46,942 bases of DNA from Oceanospirillum sediminis (GTDB lineage Bacteria; Pseudomonadota; Gammaproteobacteria; Pseudomonadales; Halomonadaceae). The number at the start of each line of letters is the position of its first letter. Within the stretch, counting starts at the first letter, position 1. The translations under genes were made by a program, and so were the position numbers. The DNA is taken from assembly GCF_014164585.1 (NCBI RefSeq), contig NZ_JACJFM010000039.1, positions 1-46,942 of the forward strand. The letters are read 5' to 3'. Shown one piece after another: positions 1-9,928 of the stretch. The notes under the pieces are model-generated. The model worked only from the letters and a program-made list of their open reading frames with translations, was not told the DNA's origin and did not search any database.

Positions 1-123
1 TAATCTTTTTTCCGATTCTTCCTGAGAAGAGAGAAAAGAACCTGAGAGAGACTTAAAAGTAAAACTCAGTAAAAACAATTGGTTACTGCTGTTCAGCGGG
101 TCACCCCGTGACAGCGAGGGCGT

Positions 124-151
124 ATTATACGTACCCGGAAGCAGAGTACAA
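124..151 (-). promoter_or_regulatory. Strong sigma70-type promoter directed leftward out of the window
   Basis: On the minus strand a perfect -10 box TATAAT (124-129) lies 16 bases from a -35-like TTGTAC (146-151). It is followed by a GC-rich discriminator (ACGCCC), a pattern typical of growth-rate-controlled promoters of translation genes. The roughly 115-base leader runs to the window edge, so the gene served is not visible. The rest of 1-480 holds no convincing gene; a 64-codon frame at 108-302 has no family features. Confidence 0.5.
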
Positions 152-480
152 CCCCCTGAGCAAAAATAAGTGCATTTTTTGTAAGTTTCTTTTCACACTC
201 AAATCTTTAGCAAAAGATAGCCCAGCACAACAATTCAGACGCAAAACGACAGTTAGCTGTCGAATCCAGGCAAATCAGAAACAAACAATCCATGTAGACT
301 AAAGTCTGCATCACTTTTATCGCATAAATGCCCAGCAAGCAAGAAACCCAGACAAGAAATTAACCCTCGCCTGGGTACTCAGACGCACTTTATCTGCGGT
401 AATAACTCCTGATGCAACCTGGATTCCAACAGTACTGCTCCTGATAAATAAAACAGCCCCTAACAAAAGGCCTATCTGTT

Positions 481-2439
481 ATGAAGATACGTACCAAGCT
501 ATTAGCCGTAATCACTGTATCTGTCATTATTCCTGTGTTTGTTGTTTCATCGTTTACCATTTACAAAACCAGTGAGACAGCTCTGGAGCATTTCAGTAGC
601 AGCGCTTCAAAAGAGATCAACCAGATAGACAACTCCTTCGCTATTTTTTTCAAAAACATTGCAGACAATGTTTCCTTTCTTGCAGAACATCCACTGGCTA
701 AAGATAACTCATTTCAGCTGTCAAACTTTACTCAGGGCCCTGGACAATTTAAAGGCCACATACAAACCGGAGGTAAAGAAGCTGAACTGTATACTCTTTA
801 CGAGCAGTTTGGTAACAGCCACCCGGGATTAGCCTATGTTTATACCGGCAGGACAGATGGAGGATATCTGGCCTGGCCTGATGTTCCAATGAAAGACCCC
901 TACGACCCTCGAAAGCGACCCTGGTATAAAAAAGCAATGCAAACACCCGGAACAGTTGCTCGTACCAGCGCATACTACTGGGCAGGTGATGATGCAACCT
1001 ATGTAGGTACAGTTAAAACAATCACTGACTCATCAGGCACAGTCATTGGTGTTCAGGCGATGGATGTTTCAGTGAAGCAGCTGACTGAAGTAGTAAAAAA
1101 CATTCGCATTGGAGAAACCGGGCATGTTGTTCTGATTGAAGACAATGGTTCGGTATTGGTTGACCCTCTTATCCCTGAACACAATTTCAAAAAAACACAG
1201 GATATCACCACCCCTTTATTTACAGCTCTGCAGCAAACGAACTCAGGCCTGATTGAAACGGAGCGCAACGGAGAAAGCTATCTGGCTCAAATTGTACAGT
1301 CTGACTCTCTGGGCTGGAAATTCGTCGCCCTGGTACCCGCCAGCGAAGTATATGGTACAGCTAATCAGATGGCCGTACTTGCAGGTCTTATCGCTGCAGT
1401 TCTGAGTATTCTGTTTATTATAATTGGAGGCTTTCTGGCCGGACTAATCACGCACCCTATTGATATTATGGCAAAAATGTTGAAAGGCATCGCTGATGGC
1501 CAGGGAGATCTGACCATGCGCCTGGATATACAGAGCCAGGATGAAGTTGGTGAACTCGCACAATCTTTCAATAAATTTATTGCCAAACTGCAGTCAATTA
1601 TTATCCAGATCATCGGCCTGACAAACGAACTGACAACAAGCTCCGTTGCTGCAGCCAGAAGCGCATCAACATCAACAGAAGAAGTCCGCAAGCAGCTGGA
1701 TCAGATCACTATGATCACAGCTTCAGTAGAACAAATGTCTGCATCAACTCTGGAAATCGCTTCTAATGCAGCACTAACAGCCCAGACAGCCAATGAAAGC
1801 GCAGATTCAAGCCAGTATGGACAACAGGTCGTGTCAAAAGCACGTGAAGCAATTAATGGCCTGGCTTCAGAAGTCAGTAACGCTTCAGAAGTGATCAGTC
1901 GCCTGAATGAGCACTCTCAGCAAATCAACTCCATCCTGGGTACTATCCAGGATATTGCCGAACAGACTAACTTACTGGCACTTAATGCAGCAATTGAAGC
2001 AGCCAGAGCTGGAGAACACGGACGAGGATTTGCTGTAGTCGCCGATGAGGTAAGGGAACTTTCACAGAAAACCACAATATCCACAGAAGATATTCGGAGC
2101 ATGATTACCACATTACAGAACACCACCCTGGAAGCCGTCAACATTATGCAAAGCAGCGAAAATATGGCTCAGGGTTCTGTCAGTGAGGCTGGCCAGGCTC
2201 ATGACCAGCTGGTGCAGATATCAGACTCAGTCAACAATATCAGAGATATGGCTACACAAATAGCAACCGCTACAGAACAACAAAGTTCCGTCAATAAAAA
2301 CCTGGCCGAAAACACTGAACTTATCCGCAGTATTGCCTGCCAGATCGCGGAAGATGCAGAGGCCAGATTACACCGCTCAAAAACCCTGCACCGATTATCC
2401 GAAGGTATGCATGAACAAGTCAGCTTATTTAAAGTCTGA
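481..2439 (+). CDS. Methyl-accepting chemotaxis protein with dCache sensor domain
   Basis: This is a 652-residue transmembrane chemoreceptor. A first membrane segment lies at about residues 8-30 and a periplasmic double-Cache domain at about 35-290. A second membrane segment follows at about 297-322, then HAMP (about 325-378) and a long cytoplasmic coiled-coil signalling domain. The hairpin tip that contacts CheA/CheW is clear ([19 protein letters not shown]). The sensor contains a KRPWYKKA stretch, aromatic residues (SAYYW) and a later AMDVS, resembling the amino-acid-binding dCache motif (R..WY...Y...D), so an amino-acid ligand is plausible but inferred. There is no C-terminal CheR-tethering pentapeptide. 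The gene is monocistronic: a bidirectional terminator follows, and the next gene is convergent. Confidence 0.95.
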   Translation: MKIRTKLLAVITVSVIIPVFVVSSFTIYKTSETALEHFSSSASKEINQIDNSFAIFFKNIADNVSFLAEHPLAKDNSFQLSNFTQGPGQFKGHIQTGGKEAELYTLYEQFGNSHPGLAYVYTGRTDGGYLAWPDVPMKDPYDPRKRPWYKKAMQTPGTVARTSAYYWAGDDATYVGTVKTITDSSGTVIGVQAMDVSVKQLTEVVKNIRIGETGHVVLIEDNGSVLVDPLIPEHNFKKTQDITTPLFTALQQTNSGLIETERNGESYLAQIVQSDSLGWKFVALVPASEVYGTANQMAVLAGLIAAVLSILFIIIGGFLAGLITHPIDIMAKMLKGIADGQGDLTMRLDIQSQDEVGELAQSFNKFIAKLQSIIIQIIGLTNELTTSSVAAARSASTSTEEVRKQLDQITMITASVEQMSASTLEIASNAALTAQTANESADSSQYGQQVVSKAREAINGLASEVSNASEVISRLNEHSQQINSILGTIQDIAEQTNLLALNAAIEAARAGEHGRGFAVVADEVRELSQKTTISTEDIRSMITTLQNTTLEAVNIMQSSENMAQGSVSEAGQAHDQLVQISDSVNNIRDMATQIATATEQQSSVNKNLAENTELIRSIACQIAEDAEARLHRSKTLHRLSEGMHEQVSLFKV

Positions 2440-2502
2440 TCTCAGACCTGCTAAAGTATTTATGTGATCACTCATTCACTACAGAATGAGATGCCACAAT
2501 TG

Positions 2503-2533
2503 AAAAATCCCCTTTTATTAAAGGGGATTTTTT
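2503..2533. terminator. Bidirectional rho-independent terminator
   Basis: Stem AAAATCCCCTTT / AAAGGGGATTTT with a TATT loop and T-rich flanks on both strands. It lies between the convergent chemoreceptor and prpF genes and can end both transcripts. Confidence 0.85.
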
Positions 2534-2572
2534 ATCGCCAGGTAAAGCTACAAATAGCAAACGGATCAGAGA

Positions 2573-3769
2573 TCAGAAAGTATCACCGGGAATACGCACA
2601 AATCCTTCCATAACCACACGGGCACTACGACTCATTACAGCCTTCTTAGCAGTCCAATCACCATTGGACTGCTGCTCAGCGGCTGCACCAACACGCAAAG
2701 TACCAGATGGATGACCAAAGATTACCGCTTCACGCTCACCACCACCGGCAGCCAAATTAACCAGTGTACCCGGTACAGCGGCTGCAGTCGCGATCGCTAC
2801 GGAAGCGGTACCCATCATAGCGTGGTGCAGCTTACCCATAGACAGCGCACGTACACAGACATCAATATCATCAGCAGAAATCTGCTTACCGCTGGAAGCT
2901 TCGTATGCAGTAGCCGGAGCCACAAAAGCGATCTTAGGCGTATGCTGACGCGCCACCGCTTCTTCGATATCGGAGATCAACCCCATTTTCACAGCGCCGT
3001 GAGCACGCACATGCTCAAACCACGCCAGCACATCAGCATTGCCGTTGATATCCTTCTGCAGCTCAGTACCGGTGTAACCAATATCTACTGCATTAACAAA
3101 GATTGTTGGGATACCGGCATTAATCATAGTGGTCTGGTAAGTCGCCGCAGGCTTATCACCAAAGGCAGGCACTTCCAGTTCATCTACCAGATTACCTGTT
3201 GGGAACATGGAGCCTTCACCATCCGCCGGGTCCATAAACTCAATCACAACTTCAGCAGCAGGGAAAGTTACACCATCCAGCTCAAAATCACCGGTTTCCT
3301 GTACTTCACCATTAGTGATTGGTACATGAGCGATAATGGTTTTCTGAATATTCTTTTGCCAGATACGTACCGTACAGATACCATTTTCCGGGATACGCTC
3401 TGGATCAACCAAACCACCACTAATGGCAAAGGCACCTACTGCCGCAGTCAGGTTACCGCAGTTACCGGACCAATCAACAAACGCTTTATTGATCGCTACC
3501 TGACCAAACAGATAATCCACATCATGATCGGGCTGAGTGCTTTTATCCAGAATAACGGTTTTAGATGTACTGGAAGTCGCACCACCCATACCATCGATCT
3601 GCTGACCGTATGGATCAGGACTACCAATCACACGCATCAGAATTTTGTCCCTTGCTTCACCGGGCTCCTGCGCCACTTCAGGCAGATCCTGACGACGGAA
3701 GAAAACACCTTTACTGGTACCGCCACGGAAATAGGTCGCTGGAATCTTAATTTGAGGTACGTGTGCCAT
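2573..3769 (-). CDS. prpF: 2-methylaconitate cis-trans isomerase PrpF
   Basis: PrpF isomerises the 2-methylaconitate formed by AcnD so that aconitase can hydrate it to 2-methylisocitrate in cytoplasmic propionate breakdown. At 398 residues it has the family's usual length. The N-terminal PATYFRGGTSKGVFF stretch is characteristic of PrpF, as are GGATSSTSKTV and the WSGNCGNL segment; the fold is diaminopimelate-epimerase-like. It is the last gene of the leftward methylcitrate cluster, about 320 bases beyond acnD. A likely terminator lies in that gap, so prpF may have its own promoter or depend on read-through. The ATG at 3769 fits the family N-terminus. Confidence 0.96.
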   Translation of the reverse strand: MAHVPQIKIPATYFRGGTSKGVFFRRQDLPEVAQEPGEARDKILMRVIGSPDPYGQQIDGMGGATSSTSKTVILDKSTQPDHDVDYLFGQVAINKAFVDWSGNCGNLTAAVGAFAISGGLVDPERIPENGICTVRIWQKNIQKTIIAHVPITNGEVQETGDFELDGVTFPAAEVVIEFMDPADGEGSMFPTGNLVDELEVPAFGDKPAATYQTTMINAGIPTIFVNAVDIGYTGTELQKDINGNADVLAWFEHVRAHGAVKMGLISDIEEAVARQHTPKIAFVAPATAYEASSGKQISADDIDVCVRALSMGKLHHAMMGTASVAIATAAAVPGTLVNLAAGGGEREAVIFGHPSGTLRVGAAAEQQSNGDWTAKKAVMSRSARVVMEGFVRIPGDTF

Positions 3770-4004
3770 ATTTATGCTGTCCTGTATAACTGGGCGGTAA
3801 GTTATTCTTAGTCGTTTTACCGCGATTCAGAAAACACTTAATGATATCGCCGATAAACATCTGAATGACCAGATATTTACTGACAAGATAATTAAGCACT
3901 CTCTCGCTATCTTTAAGCTGCTCGTCGAGCCCGTACTTCTATTTGATTACTTTTAATTCTTTGTCTTTAACAAGCTCTAAAAGCTTTTACCTAACAGCGG
4001 TACA

Positions 4005-4054
4005 AAAAAGAATCGACCCACTGTGCTGCACGATAAAAACACAGCGGATCGATT
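4005..4054 (-). terminator. Probable rho-independent terminator after acnD
   Basis: On the minus strand AATCGA...CTGTG pairs with CACAG...TCGATT, with internal mismatches, and is followed by CTTTTTTG. It lies in the 320-base gap between acnD and prpF. The rest of that gap (3770-4004) shows no gene. Confidence 0.5.
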
Positions 4055-4092
4055 GGTAATCAGCCACACCAAGTGCGACTGATTAACACCGC

Positions 4093-6699
4093 TTAAGCAT
4101 TGCTTTGCAAGAAGTCTTTAGCAAACTTCTGCAGTACACCACCAGCTTTGTACACATGTACTTCAGCTGCGGTATCCAGACGACAAGTTACCGGTACTTC
4201 AACCTTCTCGCCGTTGGCGCGGTTGATGATCAGCGTCAGATCACAACGTGGAGAGATATCACCCTCAATGTCAAATGTCTCAGTACCATCAATAGCGTAA
4301 GTGTTGCGGGTATCACCGTCCTTAAACTGAACGGGCAGTACACCCATACCGACCAGGTTAGTACGGTGAATACGCTCAAAACCTTCAGCAACGATGGTTT
4401 CGACACCTGCCAGACGTACACCTTTCGCCGCCCAGTCACGGGAGGAACCCTGGCCGTAGTCAGCACCAGCTACAATGATCAGGTTCTGCTTACGCTCCAT
4501 GTAGGTTTCAATCGCTTCCCACATACGGCTTTCAGTGCCTTCAGGCTCGATACGTGCCAGAGAGCCCTGCTTCACTTCACCGCTTTCATCACGAACCATT
4601 TCATTCAACAGTTTAGGGTTAGCAAAAGTGGCACGTTGCGCGGTCAGGTGGTCGCCACGGTGAGTCGCGTAAGAGTTGAAATCCTCTTCCGGCAGACCCA
4701 TTTTCGCGCAGTATTCACCCGCAGCAGAGCTAGCCTGAATTGCGTTAGATGGCGACAGGTGATCCGTCGTGATGTTATCACCCAGTACTGCCAGTGGACG
4801 CATACCCTTCATGGTACGCTCACCTGCCAGTGCACCTTCCCAGTAAGGAGGACGACGGATATAGGTCGACATTGGACGCCAGTCGTACAGCGGGCTTTCT
4901 GCACGTTCAATATCGCCCAGATTAAACATAGGAATGTAGATCTGGTTGAACTGCTCAGGCTTAACCGCCTTAGCAACAATGGCATCAATCTCTTCATCGG
5001 ATGGCCACAGATCTTTCAGCGTGATCTCTTTGCCATCAACAACTGCCAGCACATCCTGCTCGATATCAAAACGTACGGTACCTGCGATTGCGTAAGCCAC
5101 AACCAGAGGAGGAGATGCCAGGAACGCTTGCTTAGCGTGCGGGTGGATACGACCGTCGAAGTTACGGTTACCGGACAGTACCGCCGTAGCGTACAGATCA
5201 CGCTCAACCACTTCTTTCTCGATCACAGGATCCAGCGCACCAGACATACCGTTACAGGTTGTACAAGCGTACGCTACGATACCGAAGCCCAGTTTTTCCA
5301 GCTCAGGCAGCAGGCCCGCTTCTTCCAGGTACAGTTTGGCAACTTTAGAACCCGGTGCAAAAGAAGTCTTAACCCAGGGCTTACGTACCAGACCCAGCTC
5401 ATTGGCTTTCTTAGCCAGCAGACCCGCAGCCACTACGTTGCGAGGGTTAGAGGTATTGGTACAAGAGGTGATCGCCGCGATGATTACCGCACCATCCGGC
5501 ATCAGACCTTCTGCTTCTTCTGCTTTTGCAGCTGTCAGCATATCCTGACCAGCAATACCACGCTCAGTCAGCGCAGAGGTCGGCAAACGGCGGTGCGGGT
5601 TAGAAGGACCAGCCATGTTACGCACTACAGTCGACAGATCAAACTCCAGAACACGCTCGTATTCCGCATTTTCCAGATCCGTTGCCCACAGACCAGTTTC
5701 TTTCGCGTACTGCTCAACCAGTGCCACCTGCTCAGGCTCACGACCCGTCAACTTCAGGTAGTCGATGGTTTGCTCATCAATATAGAACATACCCGCAGAT
5801 GCACCGTACTCAGGCGTCATATTAGACAGCGTCGCACGGTCACCGATAGATAGAGTAGCAGCACCTGGACCGAAGAACTCCAGGTAAGCAGAAACCACTT
5901 TCTCATTACGCAGGAACTCGGTCATCGCCAGTGCGATATCCGTTGCAGTGATACCCGGCTGGCGCTCACCAACAATCTTCACACCGACGATATCTGGCAG
6001 GCGCATCATGGATGGCAGACCTAGCATGACGTTTTCGGCTTCCAGACCACCGACACCAATTGCGATTACACCCAGTGCATCTACGTGTGGCGTGTGAGAA
6101 TCGGTACCCACACAAGTATCTGGGTAAGCGATACCATCGCGGTTCTGGATCACCGGAGACATCTTCTCCAGGTTGATCTGGTGCATGATACCGTTACCTG
6201 CCGGGATCACATCTACGTTATCAAACGCAGTTTTACACCAGTCGATAAAATGGAAACGGTCATCGTTACGACGATCTTCAATGGCACGGTTCTTCTCGAA
6301 TGCATCCGGATCAAAACCCGGTGCTTCTACCGCCAGAGAGTGATCAACGATCAGCTGAGTCGGAACAACCGGGTTAACCGCAGCCGGGTCACCACCTTGT
6401 TCAGCAATCGCATCACGCAGACCCGCCAGGTCAACCAGTGCAGTCTGACCCAGAATATCGTGACAAACCACACGTGCCGGATACCAGGGAAAATCCAGAG
6501 TACGCTCACGGTTGATCAGCTGTTTAAGGGAATCGGTCAGAGCCTCAGGCTCACAACGACGCACCAGCTGCTCAGCCAGTACGCGAGAGGTATAAGGTAA
6601 AGTAGCATAAGCACCGGGCTTAATCGCTTCAACAGCCGCACGGGTGTCAAAATAATCCAGCGAAGTGCCTGGCAGGGATTTACGGAATTCAGTATTCAT
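4093..6699 (-). CDS. acnD: Fe/S-dependent 2-methylisocitrate dehydratase AcnD
   Basis: AcnD is the aconitase-superfamily enzyme that dehydrates 2-methylcitrate in the AcnD/PrpF variant of the methylcitrate cycle. The protein is about 868 residues, normal for the family. The [4Fe-4S] ligands are visible in AITSCTNTSNP and YACTTCNGMSG. The swivel domain is complete (GADYGQGSSRDWAAKGV). I place the start at the ATG at 6699 (MNTEFRKSLPGT), which matches the usual AcnD N-terminus. An in-frame ATG at 6714 would add five residues but has no clear ribosome-binding site. It lies between prpC and prpF in the leftward cluster. Long antisense frames here are codon-bias shadows. Confidence 0.96.
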   Translation of the reverse strand: MNTEFRKSLPGTSLDYFDTRAAVEAIKPGAYATLPYTSRVLAEQLVRRCEPEALTDSLKQLINRERTLDFPWYPARVVCHDILGQTALVDLAGLRDAIAEQGGDPAAVNPVVPTQLIVDHSLAVEAPGFDPDAFEKNRAIEDRRNDDRFHFIDWCKTAFDNVDVIPAGNGIMHQINLEKMSPVIQNRDGIAYPDTCVGTDSHTPHVDALGVIAIGVGGLEAENVMLGLPSMMRLPDIVGVKIVGERQPGITATDIALAMTEFLRNEKVVSAYLEFFGPGAATLSIGDRATLSNMTPEYGASAGMFYIDEQTIDYLKLTGREPEQVALVEQYAKETGLWATDLENAEYERVLEFDLSTVVRNMAGPSNPHRRLPTSALTERGIAGQDMLTAAKAEEAEGLMPDGAVIIAAITSCTNTSNPRNVVAAGLLAKKANELGLVRKPWVKTSFAPGSKVAKLYLEEAGLLPELEKLGFGIVAYACTTCNGMSGALDPVIEKEVVERDLYATAVLSGNRNFDGRIHPHAKQAFLASPPLVVAYAIAGTVRFDIEQDVLAVVDGKEITLKDLWPSDEEIDAIVAKAVKPEQFNQIYIPMFNLGDIERAESPLYDWRPMSTYIRRPPYWEGALAGERTMKGMRPLAVLGDNITTDHLSPSNAIQASSAAGEYCAKMGLPEEDFNSYATHRGDHLTAQRATFANPKLLNEMVRDESGEVKQGSLARIEPEGTESRMWEAIETYMERKQNLIIVAGADYGQGSSRDWAAKGVRLAGVETIVAEGFERIHRTNLVGMGVLPVQFKDGDTRNTYAIDGTETFDIEGDISPRCDLTLIINRANGEKVEVPVTCRLDTAAEVHVYKAGGVLQKFAKDFLQSNA

Positions 6700-6807
6700 A
6701 ACTCGGGAACCCATTAAAAATGGTCAGAAAAGACGACAGGCGTAAGCCAGAGGGCAGACCTGTTTGCCTTTGCTGCAAATTATCAGTCAGGCTAATCAGG
6801 TAATCAG

Positions 6808-6839
6808 TTCTGGCTACCGGAGTATTCCGATAGCCAGAA
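6808..6839. repeat. Intercistronic hairpin between prpC and acnD
   Basis: TTCTGGCTA pairs with TAGCCAGAA and, after one C/A mismatch, CGGA pairs with TCCG around a GTAT loop. On the minus strand a T-run (about 6840-6848) lies before this stem and after a weaker GGCGGGGC...GCCCCTGCC stem. The gap may therefore hold a partial terminator plus an mRNA-stabilising or processing hairpin. Confidence 0.55.
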
Positions 6840-6904
6840 TAAAAAAGGCAGGGGCTAAGGGTAATTAGAGGCAAGTATCTTTAAATCCGGCCCCGCCTTA
6901 TAAA

Positions 6905-8032
6905 TCAGTCGCGATCTTCGATTGCAACCCACTCCGCACTTTCCGGACCGGTGTAGTCAGCAGAAGGACGGATGATACGGTTGTTAGCACGCTGCTCCAT
7001 CACGTGAGCAGTCCAACCGGATGCACGGGAACATACGAAGATTGGCGTGAACAGCTTCGTTGGAATATCCATAAAGTGGTAAGCCGATGCATGGAAGAAG
7101 TCTGCATTACAGAACAGTTTCTTCTCGCGCCACATTACGGCTTCAACACGCTCAGAAACCGCGTACAGGTACTCATCACCTACCTGCTCAGACAGCTTCT
7201 TGGACCACTCTTTAATGATGGCGTTACGTGGATCAGACTCACGGTAGATCGCATGACCAAAGCCCATGATTTTCTCTTTACGCTCTAGCATGCCCATGAT
7301 CGCTTCTTCTGCCTCATCAGCAGAACGCCAGTTTTCGATCATCGCCATAGCCGCTTCGTTTGCACCACCGTGCAGAGGACCACGCAGAGAACCAATAGCA
7401 GCGGTCACACAGCTGTGAATATCAGACAGCGTAGAAGCACAAACACGGGCGGTAAAGGTAGAGGCGTTAAACTCGTGCTCAGCGTACAGAATCAGAGAAG
7501 CGTGCATCACTTTAACGTGCAGAGGATCAGGCTTCTTATCATGCAAGGTCCACAGGAACTGCTCAGCGATAGACTCAGCATCCGTTTCTACATTGATACG
7601 CTTACCATTATGGCTGAAGTTGTACCAGTAGTTGATGATACTCGGGAAGATCGCCATCATACGATCAATGTGATCCGTCTGCTCAGAGAAGTCTTTTTCT
7701 TCTTCCAGATTACCCAGCATGGAGATACCGGTACGCATCACATCCATAGGGTGAGCATCAGCAGGGATCTGCTCCAGAACCACTTTTAGTGGCTCAGGCA
7801 GACCACGCAGAGTTTTCAGCTTAGCCATGTAAGCGTCCAGTTCAGCCTGGTTAGGCAGTTTTCCATACGCTAACAGGTAGGACACTTCTTCAAACAGGGC
7901 CTTTTCAGCCAGTTCTTTCATGTCATAACCGCGATAGGTCAGACCTGCACCGGTTTTACCGACAGTACACAGTGCCGTTTCACCTGCAGACTGACCACGC
8001 AGACCTGCACCACTTAACTTCTTATCTACCAT
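6905..8032 (-). CDS. prpC: 2-methylcitrate synthase PrpC
   Basis: PrpC condenses propionyl-CoA with oxaloacetate to give 2-methylcitrate, the first committed step of the cycle. The 375-residue protein is a type-II citrate-synthase-family enzyme of normal length. Active-site landmarks are LHGGANEAA, GFGHAIYRESDPR and NADFFHAS, followed by CSRASGWTAHVMEQ. The N-terminal AGLRGQSAGETALCTVGKTG favours PrpC over housekeeping GltA. It starts 70 bases downstream of prpB and is almost certainly cotranscribed with it. Confidence 0.96.
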   Translation of the reverse strand: MVDKKLSGAGLRGQSAGETALCTVGKTGAGLTYRGYDMKELAEKALFEEVSYLLAYGKLPNQAELDAYMAKLKTLRGLPEPLKVVLEQIPADAHPMDVMRTGISMLGNLEEEKDFSEQTDHIDRMMAIFPSIINYWYNFSHNGKRINVETDAESIAEQFLWTLHDKKPDPLHVKVMHASLILYAEHEFNASTFTARVCASTLSDIHSCVTAAIGSLRGPLHGGANEAAMAMIENWRSADEAEEAIMGMLERKEKIMGFGHAIYRESDPRNAIIKEWSKKLSEQVGDEYLYAVSERVEAVMWREKKLFCNADFFHASAYHFMDIPTKLFTPIFVCSRASGWTAHVMEQRANNRIIRPSADYTGPESAEWVAIEDRD

Positions 8033-8102
8033 TCTATGCTCCTTTGCAGTCGCTCAGAGAGTCTGATTATTTTTATTTACGTTCCAATCAATATGGCTTG
8101 AC

Positions 8103-8993
8103 TTACTTGTTCTTACCTTCCGCAAACAACGCATCCAGTTTCTGTTCGAAATCGTGGTAGTTCAGGAAATCGTACAGTTCCATACGAGTCTGCATGGTAT
8201 CCACTACCGCTTTCTGGTCACCATCACGCAGCAGGGCCTCATAAACATTCAGCGCCGCCTTATTGGCCGCGCGGAAGGCTGACAGAGGATATAACACCAT
8301 TGTGGCGCCATTTTCAGCCAGTTCTTTAGTATTAAACAGTGGAGTCGCACCAAACTCAGTGATGTTCGCCAGCAGGTGTGCACCATTGATACCGTCGGAG
8401 AATGCCTTATAGTCATCCAGAGTATGCACTGCTTCAGCGAAGATACCGTCAGCACCCGCTTCCAGACACGCCTGAGCACGCTCTACAGCAGCATCCAGAC
8501 CTTCCATCTGGAACGCATCAGTGCGCGCCATTACGAAGAAGTCATCATCAGTCCTGGCATCAACCGCCGCTTTAACACGATCAACCATCTCTTGCAGAGA
8601 TACGATCTCTTTGTTTGGACGGTGACCACAACGCTTCTGCGCCACCTGATCTTCAATATGAACCGCAGCAGCACCAGCCTTAATCATCTCTTTAACGGTG
8701 CGAGAGATGTTGAAAGCACCACCCCAGCCTGTATCGATATCCACCATCAGCGGGGTATCTACAGCACTGGTGATGCGGTTTACATCAGCTACAACATCGT
8801 TCATAGAAGTCATACCCAGATCAGGCAGACCGTAAGAATGGTTAGCAACACCACCTCCAGACAGGTAGATAGCCTTATGGCCTACGCGCTCAGCCATCAT
8901 GGCGTGATAGGCGTTAGTTGTACCAACAATCTGAAGTGGATTTGTTTCGGCCAGTGCCTTACGGAAACGAGCACCCGCGGTCAGCTTAGTCAT
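8103..8993 (-). CDS. prpB: 2-methylisocitrate lyase PrpB
   Basis: PrpB splits 2-methylisocitrate into pyruvate and succinate, closing the methylcitrate cycle. The 296-residue protein belongs to the isocitrate lyase/PEP mutase superfamily. The catalytic loop is visible as KRCGHR, and the Mg-binding acidic residues lie in VDIDTGWGG. It begins 13 bases after the regulator's stop codon, so the regulator and prpB form one transcription unit. Confidence 0.96.
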   Translation of the reverse strand: MTKLTAGARFRKALAETNPLQIVGTTNAYHAMMAERVGHKAIYLSGGGVANHSYGLPDLGMTSMNDVVADVNRITSAVDTPLMVDIDTGWGGAFNISRTVKEMIKAGAAAVHIEDQVAQKRCGHRPNKEIVSLQEMVDRVKAAVDARTDDDFFVMARTDAFQMEGLDAAVERAQACLEAGADGIFAEAVHTLDDYKAFSDGINGAHLLANITEFGATPLFNTKELAENGATMVLYPLSAFRAANKAALNVYEALLRDGDQKAVVDTMQTRMELYDFLNYHDFEQKLDALFAEGKNK

Positions 8994-9006
8994 GGGTTAT
9001 TCCTTC

Positions 9007-9705
9007 TTAGAGTTGTTCTGCCTGAGATTCACGCAGTCGTTGTTCTACATTTTTTCGCGAGGCACTGATGTGCCTGCGCATCAGCATTTCAGCCAGCTCC
9101 TCATCCCTCTGCTCTATAGCATCAACAATTCGGTGATGCTCCTCAAACGCCCTTTTTGGCCGTGAACCTGAGGTGCTGAACTGATAACGGTACATCCTGA
9201 CCAGATGATAAAGCTCACCACACAACAGCTCGGTCAGCTTTTCATTCTTACTTCCGAGCACGATACGGAAGTGAAAGTCCAGGTCCCCTTCTTTCTGGAA
9301 GTATCCTTTGCCTTCCTGAAGCTCTGCGGCCTCTTCATGTCTTGCCAGCAGCTCTTTAAGCCCCTGAATTTCTTCCTCTGTCATATTGCGCGCAGCGAGA
9401 CGACAGGCCATACCTTCCATCGCTTCACGAACATCATAGATATCAAGAAGCTCTTCAAAGGAAAGAGATACAACCCTGGCGCCCACATGAGGAACACGCT
9501 TGATCAGGCGACGCCCCTCAAGACGACGAATTGCTTCACGCAACGGCCCCCGGCTGATACCATATTCCTTTGCCAGTCCTGGCTCAGTAATTTTACTACC
9601 CGGTGGAATATCACCTTTTACAATCGCGGTCTGAATTTGCTCAAACACCCGATCTGCGAGGGTACGGGTCTCACCCTCCTGGTATGCATACGGAACGTCT
9701 GACAT
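9007..9705 (-). CDS. GntR-family (FadR/FCD-type) regulator of the methylcitrate operon
   Basis: The protein has an N-terminal winged helix-turn-helix (about residues 15-75, including EYGISRGPLREAIRRLEGRRLI) and a C-terminal helical FCD ligand-binding domain (about 85-230) with the acidic and His residues typical of metal-containing FCD folds. It heads the cluster and is followed 13 bases later by prpB, so it very likely senses a cycle intermediate and autoregulates. The frame extends to a TTG at 9738, but that codon lies inside a perfect palindromic operator. I use the ATG at 9705 (MSDVPYAYQ), which has AAGAAG upstream. It resembles the GntR regulators called PrpQ/PrpR in related bacteria; the name is not certain. 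Confidence 0.92.
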   Translation of the reverse strand: MSDVPYAYQEGETRTLADRVFEQIQTAIVKGDIPPGSKITEPGLAKEYGISRGPLREAIRRLEGRRLIKRVPHVGARVVSLSFEELLDIYDVREAMEGMACRLAARNMTEEEIQGLKELLARHEEAAELQEGKGYFQKEGDLDFHFRIVLGSKNEKLTELLCGELYHLVRMYRYQFSTSGSRPKRAFEEHHRIVDAIEQRDEELAEMLMRRHISASRKNVEQRLRESQAEQL

Positions 9706-9726
9706 AGTCAAAATGTTCTTCTTTTT

Positions 9727-9740
9727 AATTGTCGACAATT
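9727..9740. promoter_or_regulatory. Operator 1 for the GntR regulator (proximal)
   Basis: The perfect 14-base palindrome AATTGTCGACAATT begins 22 bases upstream of the regulator's ATG at 9705. It fits the FadR-subfamily pattern T-GT-N(2-3)-AC-A. Its position suggests repression of the regulator-prpBC transcript. Confidence 0.75.
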
Positions 9741-9799
9741 TTATTGAAGTGAACTTTAGACAGTTGCACTGTTATCGTCAAGCTGAACCAAAGTATTAG

Positions 9800-9809
9800 T
9801 TGTCAACAA
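9800..9809. promoter_or_regulatory. Operator 2 for the GntR regulator
   Basis: TTGTCAACAA (half-sites TTGT/ACAA) is a second copy of the operator core, about 70 bases upstream of operator 1. Confidence 0.55.
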
Positions 9810-9903
9810 TCTAAAGCAAACTATATATCGCTAAAAATAAAATCATTTAAATTTCAACAACTTGAATAAAAAACAAAAACGCAACTCATGGGTCACGCCC
9901 GAA

Positions 9904-9920
9904 AGATTGTCGACGATCTT
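9904..9920. promoter_or_regulatory. Operator 3 for the GntR regulator (distal)
   Basis: AGATTGTCGACGATCTT is a near-perfect palindrome with the same TGTCGAC core. It lies just beyond the 3' end of the neighbouring leftward hydrolase gene. The roughly 105-base spacing to operator 2 and 180 to operator 1 would allow looping. Confidence 0.55.
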
Positions 9921-9928
9921 CAATAGCT

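Noticed and set aside
108-302. 64-codon frame near the left edge
   Set aside because: No ribosome-binding site or domain signal, and it overlaps the leftward promoter.
2711-3811. 366-codon plus-strand frame antisense to prpF
   Set aside because: Same reason: prpF has clear family motifs, while the antisense translation shows none.
4105-5853. 582-codon plus-strand frame antisense to acnD
   Set aside because: It lies wholly inside acnD. Its translation is rich in Arg, Thr and Gln without domain motifs, a typical codon-bias shadow.
9706-9738. N-terminal extension of the GntR regulator from TTG
   Set aside because: The TTG lies inside the palindromic operator; the ATG at 9705 fits the family and has an upstream purine run.
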